Source of the DNA: JBOGGX01 sp050744245
GTDB lineage: Bacteria; Actinomycetota; Acidimicrobiia; Acidimicrobiales; JBOGGX01
DNA length: 17,050 nt
Assembly (NCBI GenBank): GCA_050744245.1
Contig: JBOGGX010000168.1
Span: 1 to 17,050 of the forward strand
Reading direction: 5' to 3'
Position 1 is the first letter of the stretch; each line of letters begins with the position of its first letter. The translations under genes and the position numbers were made by a program. The notes beneath the pieces are model-generated. The model worked only from the letters and a program-made list of their open reading frames with translations. It searched no databases and was not told the origin of the DNA. Positions 1 through 6,686 of this stretch are shown here, in pieces.

Positions 1-232
1 GGAAGCCTTCCCGGTCGGCGGCCGACGCGCCGGACTGGCCCTGGTCGCAGTCGATGGTCACGATCTGGCCGGCCGGCCAACCCAGCGCCACCGCCCGCTG
101 GCCGAGCGCGTACTGGCGGGTGGTCGATTCGGTGTTGTTGATCACCTGGCGCAGGGTGGATTGCCGGACATACAGGAACGCGGTGCGGGCCAGATGCGAA
201 GCGTTCACCTTGGTGGCGGCGTCGACGTTCAC
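1..232 (-). CDS. Serine recombinase (resolvase family), N-terminal part, runs off the left edge
   Basis: This is the first ~77 codons of a gene read leftwards out of the window. The translation carries the resolvase-type catalytic motif YVRQST (the serine is the expected nucleophile), then motifs such as NTEST, QRAVALGWP and DQGQSGASAADREGF. I recognise these from large recombinase-family proteins of actinobacterial mobile elements. The GTG at 232 was chosen because an in-frame TGA lies three codons upstream (239-241). No strong ribosome binding site is visible. The family cuts and rejoins DNA through a phosphoserine link during excision or integration. The gene starts directly beside a truncated ABC permease, so the element may have inserted into or deleted part of that locus. 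Only the catalytic-domain start is visible, so whether the full gene is intact cannot be judged. Confidence 0.85.
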   Translation of the reverse strand, partial: MNVDAATKVNASHLARTAFLYVRQSTLRQVINNTESTTRQYALGQRAVALGWPAGQIVTIDCDQGQSGASAADREGF

Positions 233-271
233 CGGTTCTCACCGGCCCGCGATGCAGGCCAGGGCCATGGC

Positions 272-874
272 GGCGAGCACGCCGACCAGCTCGTCCCCGC
301 CCACCGGCACATCCGTCGCGGGCGCGGCCCCGGGCTTCGCCGTCGCCCTGGCCATGGACATGACCGAAGGCATCATCGCCCGCTTCCGCACGATGGCGAT
401 CTTCCGGCCCTCGGTCCTGACCGGACACGTCCTGGGCGATCTGATCCAGACCATGCTCACCCTGGCCGTGGTCATCGGGGTCGCGCTGCTCGTCGGCTTC
501 CGGCCCAACGCCAACGCAGTCGAGTTGGTCGCCGCCGTCGGTGTGCTCGCGATGATCGCCTTCGCGGTCATCTGGCTGTCAGTGGCCTGCGGCCTGGTCG
601 CCAAGACCCCCGAGGCGGCGAGCAACCTGCCCGTGCCGTTGGTGCTCCTGCCAGTCCTCGGCAGCGGGTTCGTCCCCACGGACTCGATGCCGACCGCCGT
701 GCGGTGGTTCGCTGAGTACCAGCCCTTCACCCGATCATCGAGACCCTGCGCGGGCTGCTGCTTGGCACCGCGATCGGCAACCGCGCCATCCTCGCCGCGG
801 CCTGGTGCATCGCCATCTCCCTGGCCGGCTACCTCGGGGCCGCGAAGCTCTACAACCGCGATCCGGCAGGCTGA
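272..874 (+). pseudogene. ABC-2 type transporter permease remnant (DrrB-like), N-truncated and frameshifted
   Basis: The reading frame around 330-725 encodes MDMTEGIIARFRTM, a run of hydrophobic segments, and FVPTDSMPTAVRWFAEYQPFT. These are typical of the daunorubicin-resistance-type ABC-2 membrane permeases that partner an ATPase to export drugs or lipids. After QPFT (~730) the frame breaks. Losing one C from an expected ACC-CCG-ATC explains it, because the next frame continues with IIETLRGLLLGTAIGN and ends YNRDPAG-stop at 872-874. The N-terminal membrane helices are absent. Between about 272 and 330 a weak match (GGEHADQLVPA) sits in a different frame, suggesting a second indel. No start codon or RBS can be assigned. 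The truncation abuts the serine recombinase gene. A non-functional remnant is likely; a single-base sequence error could explain the 730 shift but not the missing N-terminus. Confidence 0.8.
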
Positions 875-901
875 CCCGGCGACTCGGAGTGACGTCCGTG
901 C

Positions 902-930
902 TTGACGGTTGGCGCGTCGGAGCAGACGAT
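902..930 (+). promoter_or_regulatory. Possible sigma-70-like promoter for the GYD gene
   Basis: A TTGACG hexamer (902-907) is separated by 17 bp from GACGAT (925-930), about 38 bp before the GYD start at 968. The -35 match is good and the -10 match is weak (A at position 2, T at position 6). It lies in the short gap after the permease remnant. Sequence inspection only. Confidence 0.3.
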
Positions 931-967
931 GCTCGCGGACGTCGCCCAACTCGAGAAAGGGGGCCGC

Positions 968-1288
968 ATGGCACGGTATCTGTGGCAAGCGTCCTACACG
1001 GCCGACGGTGTCCAGGGGATCCTGCAGGAAGGCGGCAGCAGCCGGCGCGCCGTCGTCGAGAGGCTCGTCGGGGACCTCGGCGGGCGGCTTGAGGCGTTCT
1101 ACTACGCCTTCGGCGACGACGATGTCTACGTGATCGCCGAGTTGCCCGACCATGCGACGGCGGCGGCCATCAGCCTGACCGTGGCCGCGTCCGGCGCGGT
1201 CAGGCTCAAGACGGTTGTCCTCCTGACACCGGAGGAGATCGACGAGGCCACCCAGAAGTCGGTCAACTATCGGGCGCCGGGCGGCTAG
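968..1288 (+). CDS. GYD domain-containing protein
   Basis: A 106-aa cytoplasmic protein of the GYD family, named after a Gly-Tyr-Asp motif, whose biochemical role is not established. The whole protein looks like one ferredoxin-like alpha/beta domain: MARYLWQASYTADGVQGI at the start, then GGRLEAFYYAFGDDDVYVI and a C-terminal TVVLLTPEEIDEA. Family members have this length and order. The ATG at 968 was chosen over upstream alternatives because a purine-rich GAAAGGGGG stretch lies a few bases before it and the homologous N-terminus begins MxxYLxQASYT. It appears monocistronic: the permease remnant ends about 90 bp upstream, and the next gene starts 60 bp downstream with its own ribosome binding site. 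The fold assignment is confident; the function is unknown. Confidence 0.85.
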   Translation: MARYLWQASYTADGVQGILQEGGSSRRAVVERLVGDLGGRLEAFYYAFGDDDVYVIAELPDHATAAAISLTVAASGAVRLKTVVLLTPEEIDEATQKSVNYRAPGG

Positions 1289-1348
1289 GAAGGGCAGCGC
1301 CGCAGCCCCGATGGGTAGGGTGGTCGTCACGAGCGGGAGGGGGACGAC

Positions 1349-3127
1349 ATGAGTGTCGGCTGGCTCCGGTTGCTGGTGGCTCCGTTGGCCTCGGGTGCGG
1401 TCCTCATGTCCGCAGTTGGGGTGTCGGCACAGAGCGGGGTGTCCTCGGGCCCGCCCACCGCGGTGGGGTCCGGGGGTGCTGCGGCAACGGTCGACGTCTT
1501 GGCGACGCAGGCCGCGATGGACACGCTGGCGCGGGGCGGCAACGCCGTCGACGCCGCGGTTGCCGCGGCGGCGGTGTTGGGGGTGACCGAGCCGTTCTCC
1601 GCCGGTGTCGGCGGGGGTGGGTTCATGGTCATCTACCGCGCCGACGACGGCAGCGTGACCACGATCGATCATCGCGAGACCGCGCCGGCGGCGATGGGGC
1701 CGGCGTCGTTCTTCGAGAACGGCGCGCCGCTGCCGTTCAACGACGCCCGCTACAGCGGGCTCTCCGCCGGCGTACCCGGCACGGTGCTCGGTTGGTCCGA
1801 TGCGCTGCGGCGGCACGGCACGATGTCGCTGGCGCAGGTGCTGAGGCCGGCGGTCCGGGTCGCGTCCGATGGTTTCGTGATCGACCAGACCTTCTTCGAC
1901 CAGACCCAGGCCAACGTCGACTTCTTCGACGACTTGCCCGCCACCGCCAGCCTGTTCCTCGATCCCGACGGCACCCCCCGCGATGTCGGCACCGTGTTTC
2001 GCAATCCCGATCTCGCCGGCACCTACCGCCGGATCGCCCGCCTCGGTCCGAAGGGCTTCTACCGGGGGGCGGTGGCTGCGGCGATCGTCGACACGGTGCA
2101 GCACCCGCCGGTCGGGCCGGGCGCAAACCACACCTGGCGCTCGGGGCTGCTGCGCATGCGCGACCTCCAGAGGTACGAGGCTCCGGCGCGGCCGGCGACC
2201 CACGTCGGCTACCGGGGCCTCGACGTCTTCGGCATGGGCCCACCGTCCAGCGGCGGCTCGACCGTGGGCGAGGCGCTGAACATCCTCGAGGGCTACGACC
2301 TGTCTGCCATGAGCCGCGACGAGGCCCTTCACCTGTATCTCGAGGCGTCCCGCTATGGGTTTGCCGACCGCAACGCCTACCTGGCCGATGCCGACTTCGT
2401 CGACATCCCGCTGGCCGGCCTGCTGTCGGACTGCTTCGCCGCCGAGCGCCGCAGCCTCATCACCGACCAAGCGGCCATCAGCCCTGTGGCACCCGGCGAT
2501 CCGTTCCCCTGCCAGGGCGGTGATCCGGCCGGGCCGACACCGGCGAGCGGCCCGCCGGGTCCTGGCACCACGACCCACCTCACGGTGGCTGACCGGCACG
2601 GCAACGCGGTGGCCTACACGTTCACGATCGAGTCGACCGGCGGCAACGGGATGGTGGTGCCCGGCCACGGGTTCCTGTTGAACAACGAGCTCACCGACTT
2701 CAATTTCGACTCCACGACCCACCCCAACCGGGTCGAGGGCGGCAAGCGGCCCCGGAGCTCGATGAGCCCCACCATCGTCCTGCGGGAAGGGGTCCCCTTC
2801 CTGGCCCTCGGGTCGCCCGGCGGCTCGATGATCATCACCACCGTCCTCCTGATCCTGGTCGATCGGCTCGACCTCGGGGCCACGCTGCCCGAAGCGATCG
2901 CCGCCCCCAGGGCCAGCCAGCGCAACACGGCCGCGACCGCGGCCGAGCCCGGGTTTCTCGCCACTCCCGACGCCGAGGCCTTGCGGGCGCGAGGCCACAC
3001 GTTCACCACGACGCCCGAGATCGGCGCGGCAACGGCCATCGAGTTCCTCGGCGGCGGGCGCGTGCTCGCCGCAGCCGAACCGGTCAGACGCGGCGGTGGC
3101 AGCGCCATGGTCGAGCACCCGGACTAG
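1349..3127 (+). CDS. ggt: Gamma-glutamyltransferase (exported)
   Basis: A 592-aa N-terminal-nucleophile hydrolase that cleaves the gamma-glutamyl bond of glutathione and related peptides, or transfers the group to an acceptor. A probable signal peptide covers residues 1-27 (hydrophobic core, ending VSA), so it should act outside the membrane. Family signatures are in order: the IDHRETAP segment with R109 (equivalent to E. coli Arg114), the autoprocessing site PGTTTHLTVADRHGNAV with T408 as the predicted nucleophile and first residue of the small subunit, GKRPRSSMSPT with S470/S471, and the oxyanion GSPGG with G491/G492. All key residues are present and the length is normal. GGGAGGGGGAC just before the ATG is a strong ribosome binding site and supports this start. 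The 3' end overlaps the convergent DUF5995 gene by 44 bp. Acceptor specificity (GGT versus a related acylase) cannot be read from the sequence. Confidence 0.93.
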   Translation: MSVGWLRLLVAPLASGAVLMSAVGVSAQSGVSSGPPTAVGSGGAAATVDVLATQAAMDTLARGGNAVDAAVAAAAVLGVTEPFSAGVGGGGFMVIYRADDGSVTTIDHRETAPAAMGPASFFENGAPLPFNDARYSGLSAGVPGTVLGWSDALRRHGTMSLAQVLRPAVRVASDGFVIDQTFFDQTQANVDFFDDLPATASLFLDPDGTPRDVGTVFRNPDLAGTYRRIARLGPKGFYRGAVAAAIVDTVQHPPVGPGANHTWRSGLLRMRDLQRYEAPARPATHVGYRGLDVFGMGPPSSGGSTVGEALNILEGYDLSAMSRDEALHLYLEASRYGFADRNAYLADADFVDIPLAGLLSDCFAAERRSLITDQAAISPVAPGDPFPCQGGDPAGPTPASGPPGPGTTTHLTVADRHGNAVAYTFTIESTGGNGMVVPGHGFLLNNELTDFNFDSTTHPNRVEGGKRPRSSMSPTIVLREGVPFLALGSPGGSMIITTVLLILVDRLDLGATLPEAIAAPRASQRNTAATAAEPGFLATPDAEALRARGHTFTTTPEIGAATAIEFLGGGRVLAAAEPVRRGGGSAMVEHPD

Positions 3128-3989
3128 TCCAGAAGCCGCGCCGGCGCGACGCACGTGCCGGCGCCCAGGACGTGGCCGCGCCTTCCTGGCGTACGCGCGC
3201 CTCGACCCGGCGCAGATCGGGTGGGGCGACCCGGTTGAGGGCCTGGATGTTGCGCCGCACGTGGTTGCGCTCCCGGGCTCGAATGACGAGGAGGCCAGCG
3301 CTCAGCCAGACGGGATTCAGGACCCTCCGGGCGAGGTGGGCGACTCTGGCGTCGCGTGCCCCGATCGGTCCCGCCCAGTCGCCGCGGTCGAGGGCGGCCA
3401 ACTCAACGGCGAACCGCCACGCCTCGGTGCGGGCCACCTCGATGCTGAAGCGGACGACCTCCTCGTCGCGCCGTCCGCCGATCCGACTCAGGAGCCCGAC
3501 CCAGGGTGAGACCCCGACGAGGTCGGCCTCGATGCCGCCGACGAGCGCGGCGAGGATCTCGTTGACTCGATCGAAGTCCCGACGGAGACCCGGGAGGGCC
3601 GGTCCGGGCGCGGTGGCGGCGGCGGCGATCCCGAGGTCGAGATTGATGTGGGCGTTGATCCCCGCGAGGAGGTGCTGGAGGATGATCGGCCGGGAGGCCG
3701 CGGTCGCCCGGAACGCCAGCTCCCACGACCATGTGGTTGCGCCGCCGTTCTCGTACGCACGCAGTGCCTCGAGGTAGCACGTGGCGAAGGCGACATCGAA
3801 GCGCTCCATCCGCTCGCCGTCGTCGAAGAACCCGCCTGCGATCCCCTCGGCAACCTTGGCCGTGACCTTCCAGTAGATCGTTGCGAAATAGCCGACGCGG
3901 CTGCCCCTCTCCAGGGCCCGGGCGATGATGCTGTCGAGGGCGTCGAGCACACCGTCGATCGTGGTCACGCCGTCTCCGGATGCGGGCAT
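3084..3989 (-). CDS. DUF5995 family protein
   Basis: A 301-aa protein resembling the actinobacterial DUF5995 family, of unknown function. Recognisable features are the N-terminal TTIDGVLDALDSII helix, GYFATIYWKVT, a FFDD-ERMERFDVAFA segment, and the conserved core AGINAHINLDLGIA, followed by DFDRVNEILAAL. The protein looks all-helical with no signal peptide. ATG 3989 was preferred to GTG 4004 because AGGACAGG lies five bases before the ATG. The last ~35 residues are rich in Arg, Pro and Trp and look unlike the family. They lie over the 3' end of ggt on the opposite strand, so the original stop may have been lost and the tail acquired by read-through. The 3' overlap with ggt means the two transcripts would be convergent and complementary for at least 44 bases. 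Confidence 0.75.
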   Translation of the reverse strand: MPASGDGVTTIDGVLDALDSIIARALERGSRVGYFATIYWKVTAKVAEGIAGGFFDDGERMERFDVAFATCYLEALRAYENGGATTWSWELAFRATAASRPIILQHLLAGINAHINLDLGIAAAATAPGPALPGLRRDFDRVNEILAALVGGIEADLVGVSPWVGLLSRIGGRRDEEVVRFSIEVARTEAWRFAVELAALDRGDWAGPIGARDARVAHLARRVLNPVWLSAGLLVIRARERNHVRRNIQALNRVAPPDLRRVEARVRQEGAATSWAPARASRRRGFWTSPGARPWRCHRRV

Positions 3990-4041
3990 TGCCTGTCCTA
4001 TCACCTCGGCGCCCCCGCGACGGGCGGGCCCGCATCAGAGG

Positions 4042-4855
4042 TCAGAGGAGTTCGGCGATGAAGGCCGCGGCGCGAGCGGCGCCGTCGGGCTCGACCGGCC
4101 GGTAGTCGACGTCGCGGCCGATCTCATCGGCGATGACCTTGGCGAGGCCGTCGGGATCGCTGGCCTCGTAGACCGCCCGGCTCGATTCCGGTCGAGGCGG
4201 TGACGCACGTGGAAGTTCGGTTCGAAGTGGTGGCGCACCGGGACATAGACGAAGGGTCGCGGCTGCGCGGTCAGCTCCATGCAGGTGGTCAGGCCGCCCT
4301 GCACCACCGCCAGGTCGCTGGCCGCCAGGTGCCGGTAGAGATCGGGCACGTAGCGGCGCATGGAAACGCCGGCCGGCCGGGGGAGCGCCGCCGGGTCGAT
4401 GCGCGGGCCGGCCACGACCACGAACCGCAGCCCATCGACCGCCCGCCTGGCGATCGACACGGCGTCGAGCACGCGCCGCAGCAGTGGCGCTCCGACCCCT
4501 GAGCCGCCGACGGTGACGACACACACCCGTTCGTCGGTTCGGTAACCGAGTTCGGCGCGCCGCGCCTCTCGATCGGACGGGTCGACGGGGTCGAACCCGG
4601 TCACATAACCCGCGAACTCGAAGTTGGCCTCGGTCCACTCGTGGATCCCGGGCAGGCCCGGTCCGAACGAGTCGGGCACGATGTCGTCGGCGTCGCCCAC
4701 GAAGATCGAACGGTCACGCACCCGGCGGAAGCGGGACCGCTGCTCGATCATCTCGGCGTTGTAGTCGGCGGTCAGCTCGGCTTCGTGCTCGCCGCCGTCG
4801 GCCATCGGCAGCCAGCCGACGAAGTCGGTCATCCAGGCGAAGGCGTTCCGTGCCG
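4042..4855 (-). pseudogene. Glycosyltransferase remnant (UDP-glycosyltransferase/MurG-like fold), 5' truncated, frameshifted
   Basis: The minus strand encodes the C-terminal two thirds of a GT-B type glycosyltransferase. Landmarks are FAWMTDFVGWLPMADGGE, YNAEMIEQ, FVGDADDIVPDSFGPGLP, the nucleotide-sugar domain start VCVVTVGGSGVG, then VVAGPRIDP, and the donor-site-like LAVVQGGLTTCMELT with RHHFEPNFHVRHRLDR. At about 4171-4183 the frame slips: RAGR continues, after loss of one base (or four), as AVYEASDPDGLAKVIADEIGRDVDYRP, ending AAFIAELL with TGA at 4042-4044. Upstream the homology stops abruptly near 4850, just before the FAWMTDF segment, so the N-terminal Rossmann domain is missing. At that point the sequence switches to a hydrolase fragment on the opposite strand. 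The intact relative would probably be a cytoplasmic sugar transferase. As it stands the locus cannot make a complete enzyme. Confidence 0.8.
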
Positions 4856-5000
4856 TCTGCGACCGCGTCCGCTGCCCCGTGCTCGTGATCCAGGGCGACG
4901 ACGACGCCATCCGGCCCCATGCCTCCGGCGTGGCCCTGGCCGAGGTCACGGGCGGGTCGTTGGTCACGATCGGCGGCGGTGGGCACGGCGTTCTCGCCCG
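4853..5000 (+). pseudogene. Alpha/beta hydrolase fragment (C-terminal catalytic Asp/His region)
   Basis: About 48 codons read DRVRCPVLVIQGDDDAIRPH, followed by ALAEVTGGSLVTIGGGGHGVLAR. This is the canonical last third of an alpha/beta hydrolase: beta strand 7 leading to the GDxD acidic triad residue, then the strand before the GxGHG histidine. There is no nucleophile-elbow region and no start. After the His motif, the expected C-terminal helix (DPVxVN-like) is replaced by unrelated sequence. From memory, some actinobacterial proteins carry an alpha/beta hydrolase domain in front of exactly the glycosyltransferase type found at 4042-4855. Here the two pieces lie head to head on opposite strands, suggesting one gene was broken by an inversion. 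The fragment is too short to function. Confidence 0.7.
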
Positions 5001-5074
5001 AGCCGGCTTCTGTCCGAAACCGGCGAGCAGGGCGCTAGCCGACAGCGCGACCGGCGGCGGCGTGGAATGGCGAT

Positions 5075-5393
5075 CCGATGCCGACGAGGATGCACGCGGA
5101 AGAACTCGCTCGTCCGGGACGGGCGGATCTTCGCCATCATCGACTTCAGCGGGCTCGGTGTCGGCGACCCCGCCTGCGACCTCGGCATCGCCTGGGAGCT
5201 TTTCGACGCCTCGTCCCGCGAGGTGCTCCGGGCCGAACTCGACGTCGACGACGCGACGTGGGATCGAAGCCGCGGCTGGGCGCTCTGCACCGCGATGTGG
5301 GCGCGGCCCTACTACCTCCACACCAACCTTGTCATGGTGGCCCAGGCGCGGCGCAAGATCGCCGCCGTCCTCGACAGCGCGACACCCGGGTGA
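5075..5393 (+). pseudogene. Aminoglycoside phosphotransferase (APH)-family fragment, C-terminal part
   Basis: From about 5100 the frame reads LVRDGRIFAIIDFSGLGVGD then PACDLGIAWELFDASSREV, ending SATPG-stop at 5391-5393. This is the metal-binding IDFxxxGxGDPAxDL segment and C-terminal helical lobe of APH/choline-kinase-like phosphotransferases. The Brenner-type HGDLxxxN catalytic loop is not intact. Just upstream a neighbouring frame shows GDPMPTRMHAEE, which may be its frameshifted remains. The ATP-binding N-lobe is absent, and the sequence 5000-5075 links directly to the hydrolase fragment. No start codon or ribosome binding site suits a protein beginning here. The original substrate is unknown; APH-fold homology alone does not mean antibiotic resistance. 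I regard it as a dead remnant. Confidence 0.75.
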
Positions 5394-5594
5394 CCGCGAC
5401 GCGAATGGCCCGAACGCCCAGAGCTGGACTGACAGCGCGCGCCGGGCCCTCCATCCTCCCACCCGGTACGAAAACCCCACGATGATCCGAAGGTACAAGA
5501 ACGATGGCCGGATCGCCTCCCGCGCCCGAGCCGCGCGGCGAAACGTAGTCGGGCAGAAGGAGGCCGCCGATCGACGGGAAGGACCGTTGCCGAG

Positions 5595-5747
5595 ATGCCC
5601 GTGACCTACGAATGGCGGGGCGACTTCACCAGCGGCGAGATCAACCGGTTGCATGCGGAAGCGTTCGAGACCCGCGTGTTCAGCGACGCCGAGTGGAACT
5701 GGACCGACCTGACCGGTCGGCACGGCCTCGGCTGGGTCGTCGCCAGG
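5595..5747 (+). pseudogene. GNAT N-acetyltransferase fragment, N-terminal part
   Basis: ATG 5595 begins MPVTYEWRGDFTSGEINRLH, continuing AEAFETRVFSDAEWNWTDLT and ending RHGLGWVVAR. This matches the N-terminal strand-helix portion of small GNAT acetyltransferases of the MxITYEWRGDF type. A GGAAGGA element lies about 11 bases upstream, a little far but usable. The homology stops at about 5745, before the acetyl-CoA-binding R/Q-x-x-G-x-G/A loop. From there the plus-strand sequence is the antisense of a CYTH gene. The frame stays open to 6023 but only as nonsense over that gene. The donor-binding half is therefore missing and the fragment cannot be an active acetyltransferase. Confidence 0.7.
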
Positions 5748-6193
5748 TTGGTGACGTCACGAACGGCGAACCAAGGCGACGGCGACCGGTCCTCGTCCTC
5801 GTCCAGCTCCAGTTCGGCGAGCAGGACTCCATCGAGGCGCCCGTGGAACTGGTCAACCGCCACCGCCCGTCCGTCGAGGTCAACGTACGAACGGGTCTTG
5901 CGCAGCTCGGCCGCAGGCAGGGTGGCAAGCACCGCGAACTCCTCCGCTGACAGGTACACGTTGGTGATCCTCACCACCTCGGGATCTGTCGGACCCACCC
6001 GCACCTTCTGCCCAAGCCTGTAGACGGTTCCATCGCTGCGGTCGACGCGCCGCAGCCGCAGCCGGGTGCCGGCGAGGTACCGGTCGGTCACCATGGCGGG
6101 CCGCTCCGCTCCGGCCGGAAGCTGACGGACGAGCCAACGCTGCTCGCGCTCCAGGTGCGCGTAGCGACCCTCGCCCGGCCTGCGGTCCTCCAC
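5606..6193 (-). pseudogene. CYTH domain protein, C-terminally truncated and fused to foreign sequence
   Basis: The CYTH fold (adenylyl cyclase CyaB/thiamine triphosphatase superfamily) forms a beta tunnel that binds polyphosphates. Visible are the EREQR version of the N-terminal ExExK signature (HLEREQRWLVRQLP), then DRYLAGTRLRLRR, the GTVYRLGQKVR strand, NVYLSAEEFAVLATLPA, and LLAELELDEDED near the end. Homology runs to FAVRDVTN at about 5746. The remaining ~47 codons to the stop at 5606 are read across the antisense of the GNAT fragment and do not belong to the family. The last strand and helix are thus replaced. GTG 6193 is the nearest start to the domain but has no clear ribosome binding site; TTG 6247 is an alternative. 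The charged tunnel residues are mostly there, so residual function is possible but unlikely. Confidence 0.7.
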
Positions 6194-6245
6194 GGGGACA
6201 TGATCGCGGAAGCTCTGCGTCGAAGTCCGGGCGCCCGTCGATCTC

Positions 6246-6540
6246 AATCCTTACCGTGATGCGGACCGCCAGCTCGGCCCGGTTGCGAGCCCCGAGCTCG
6301 GCCAGGATGTTGGACACATGGCGCTCACGGTTCGGCGCGAAAGGTACACGGCCGCCGCGATCTCCGAGTTGTTCACCCCGCGCGCGACCAGTCGCGCGAT
6401 CTCCTTCACTCGAACGGTGAGACCGGCGAGCCGATCGTCGCCCGAGCCCGCCGGGCCACGGGTCCAGGTGCGGACCCCGAGCGAACGCAGCTGCTGCTCG
6501 GCCGCCCTCAGCTCGTTGCCTGGCCCCCCATGTGATCGGT
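6246..6540 (-). pseudogene. LuxR-type regulator remnant, C-terminal helix-turn-helix
   Basis: Reading leftwards from about 6515, the frame gives ELRAAEQQLRSLGVRTWTRG, a linker, then the GerE/LuxR helix-turn-helix: LTVRVKEIARLVARGVNNSE, IAAAVYLSPN and RERHVSNILAELGARNRAEL. The recognition-helix entry is one residue short, SPN-RERHVS instead of the usual SPKTVERHVS, and the E-R-E of the first helix has become V-R-V. No start codon or upstream sensor or ATPase domain is present. After the domain (~6246) the frame runs on into the CYTH region without a stop. Family role: DNA binding at the end of a multidomain activator. Here only the tail survives, and it may lack normal DNA contacts. Confidence 0.7.
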
Positions 6541-6644
6541 GCAGTGCGCCACCTTGAGCGCGCCGACGGCTGGTTCACCCACGCGCGGGCTGATGCTTGC
6601 TAGCTGATGAGCACCCCTGCGCCCGTGATGAACCCCGTGGCCAG

Positions 6645-6661
6645 GCCGCCATAACGGCGGC
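6645..6661. repeat. Perfect 6-bp inverted repeat with 5-nt loop
   Basis: GCCGCC (6645-6650), ATAAC, GGCGGC (6656-6661) form a perfect stem-loop about 25 bp before the methyltransferase start at 6687. No T-run follows on either strand, so an intrinsic terminator is not supported. It could be an operator or a leader hairpin. In DNA this GC-rich a chance 6-bp palindrome is plausible. Confidence 0.3.
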
Positions 6662-6686
6662 ACGCGGCCCATCGATTTCGGACAAG

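Noticed and set aside
239..3154. Very long minus-strand open frame (971 codons) opposite the permease remnant, the GYD gene and ggt
   Set aside because: It is antisense to strongly recognised genes, is Arg/Gly/Asp-rich without family features, and is expected by chance in very GC-rich DNA.
4560..4600. tRNA-like GGTCGAACCC string
   Set aside because: It lies inside the glycosyltransferase remnant, and no cloverleaf arms could be found around it.
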